A stretch of 64,000 nt of DNA from an uncultured Paracoccaceae bacterium (GTDB taxonomy: Bacteria; Pseudomonadota; Alphaproteobacteria; Rhodobacterales; Rhodobacteraceae), in the NCBI GenBank assembly GCA_947493145.1, contig CANLPZ010000002.1, positions 248,001-312,000 on the forward strand. Reading direction: 5' to 3'. Shown in pieces: positions 63,014 through 64,000 of the stretch. Within the stretch, counting starts at the first letter, position 1. The number at the start of each line of letters is the position of its first letter. Both the position numbers and the translations under genes were made by a program. Below the pieces are notes generated by a model. That model was not told the origin of the DNA, ran no database searches, and worked only from the letters and a program-made list of their open reading frames with translations.

Positions 63014-64000
63014 ATGGATTCGATTGTTGTACGTGGTGGGAATGAACTGAACGGTCAGATCCCAATTGCAGGTGCGAAAAACGCCGCCCTTACGTTGATG
63101 CCGGCGACGTTATTGTCAGAAGAACCGTTAACCCTGACCAATATGCCGCGGCTCAGCGATATTGGAACGTTGACCCAATTGTTGGAATCGTTGGGTGCCG
63201 AAATCACATCGATGGCCGATGGTCGCGTAAAGGCGATGTCGACACATGGTAAAATCAACCACGTGGCTGAATACGATATTGTCCGCAAAATGCGGGCGTC
63301 TAACCTTGTGCTTGGTCCGTTGCTGGCGCGCGAAGGGCAGGCGGTTGTGTCGCTTCCTGGGGGATGTGCGATCGGTGCGCGCCCGATGGACATTCACACC
63401 AATGGGCTTGAGGCGATGGGCGCCGAAATCGAATTGAAAGATGGATATCTGCATGCCAAAGCGCCGCTGAAAGGTTTGCAAGGCGCGGTAATTGACTTTC
63501 CTTTCGCGTCTGTCGGCGCAACGGAAAATATCTTGATGGCGGCGACCTTGGCCAAAGGCACAACCGTTATCAATAACGCCGCACGCGAACCTGAAATTGT
63601 GGACCTCGCGGATTGTTTGCGGAAAATGGGTGCGCAGATCGACGGCGATGGGACGTCGACGATCACGGTTCAAGGTGTGGATCGTTTGGGCGCTGCAACC
63701 CATCCTGTCGTGACGGACCGAATCGAACTGGGAACCTTTATGCTGGTGCCCGCATTCACAGGCGGAGAGGTTGAATGTCTTGGTGGTCGACTGGATTTAA
63801 TCGGCGCTTTTGTCGAAAAAATCCAAGCAGCAGGCCTTGAGGTGACCGAAACCGATAAGGGATTGAAGGTAAAGCGGGTCTCAGATCGTGTGAAGGCGGT
63901 CGATGTCACGACGGAACCGTTCCCTGGTTTCCCAACAGATTTACAAGCACAAATGATGGCGATGTTGTGTATTGCGGATGGTACATCCGTATTGGAAGAA
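63014..64000 (+). CDS. murA: UDP-N-acetylglucosamine 1-carboxyvinyltransferase (5' part)
   Basis: The first 329 residues of MurA, which adds enolpyruvate from PEP to UDP-GlcNAc in the first committed step of peptidoglycan synthesis. [26 protein letters not shown] is the typical N-terminus with the Lys-Asn pair, and Cys118 in [13 protein letters not shown] is the PEP- and fosfomycin-reacting cysteine. The LGGRLDLIG and [15 protein letters not shown] blocks follow. The gene continues beyond the window's end. Confidence 0.97.
   Translation, partial: MDSIVVRGGNELNGQIPIAGAKNAALTLMPATLLSEEPLTLTNMPRLSDIGTLTQLLESLGAEITSMADGRVKAMSTHGKINHVAEYDIVRKMRASNLVLGPLLAREGQAVVSLPGGCAIGARPMDIHTNGLEAMGAEIELKDGYLHAKAPLKGLQGAVIDFPFASVGATENILMAATLAKGTTVINNAAREPEIVDLADCLRKMGAQIDGDGTSTITVQGVDRLGAATHPVVTDRIELGTFMLVPAFTGGEVECLGGRLDLIGAFVEKIQAAGLEVTETDKGLKVKRVSDRVKAVDVTTEPFPGFPTDLQAQMMAMLCIADGTSVLEE

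Overview
The window reads as chromosome of a marine alphaproteobacterium of the Rhodobacterales (Roseobacter-type). This rests on the gene content: a propionyl-CoA ligase, an MaeB-type malic enzyme, a DmdC/FadE-like acyl-CoA dehydrogenase operon under MerR regulators, an orphan Hint-domain protein, a SPOR protein, class 2 PyrD and the ImuA-ImuB-DnaE2 mutasome. It is an inference from protein families; no rRNA is present. Genes are dense, with many ATGA or TGATG start/stop overlaps.

Layout. 1-4.5 kb holds a small tyrosine phosphatase, a TetR gene with a perfect 16-bp palindrome at its start, a sterol-desaturase-like gene broken by one base in a T run, an acetyltransferase and a large unrecognised protein. 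4.5-7.7 kb is lepA followed, with stop and start overlapping, by an A+T-rich pair: a Panacea-domain (DUF4065) protein and an unrecognised partner that looks like a toxin-antitoxin module. 7.7-16.8 kb has small proteins, a lysozyme-like secreted protein, a hydrolase, glyA, nadK, prpE and maeB; a 22-bp perfect palindrome lies in front of maeB. 16.9-22.6 kb is a VOC/cupin protein and a tightly coupled nucleoside salvage operon, cdd-deoA-deoB-add-upp. 22.6-29 kb has a SPOR protein, an M48-like protein without its metal motif, an acyl-CoA ligase, a DMT exporter, a sulfotransferase-like protein and a Hint protein preceded by a 25-codon ORF. 29-36.3 kb is a leftward fatty/branched acyl degradation operon (merR-fadE-orf-gst-fadA-fadJ) with a LiuR-like operator and a second merR upstream. 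36.5-47.8 kb has two thioesterases, a MATE transporter, an ArsC-like protein, pyrD, a UshA-type nucleotidase, an SRAP protein, tRNA-Gly(TCC), an ABC exporter and another acyl-CoA ligase.

47.9-62.7 kb is an integrated element of about 14.8 kb. It sits at the 3' end of tRNA-Thr(GGT), whose last bases are repeated at the far end (16 bp exact, 23 of 25 overall). Two near-identical double GGTGGA repeats lie inside both ends and look like integrase arm sites. The left half has a P4-like satellite order: tyrosine integrase, coupled unknown ORF, AlpA-like regulator, small ORF, primase/SF3 helicase, then a large compound inverted repeat. The cargo is a zinc-ribbon protein, a complete imuA-imuB-dnaE2 mutagenic repair cassette, a dead integrase remnant (frameshift plus His-to-Asn in the HxxR motif) and a 417-residue protein with an RxxxxH HEPN-like motif. 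Degenerate dispersed repeats mark the joints between these modules. After the tRNA the ordinary chromosome resumes with a 47-residue basic protein and the 5' part of murA.

The best candidates for undescribed biology are the Panacea pair behind lepA, the HEPN-like protein, and the combination of a satellite-type element with a mobile mutasome.
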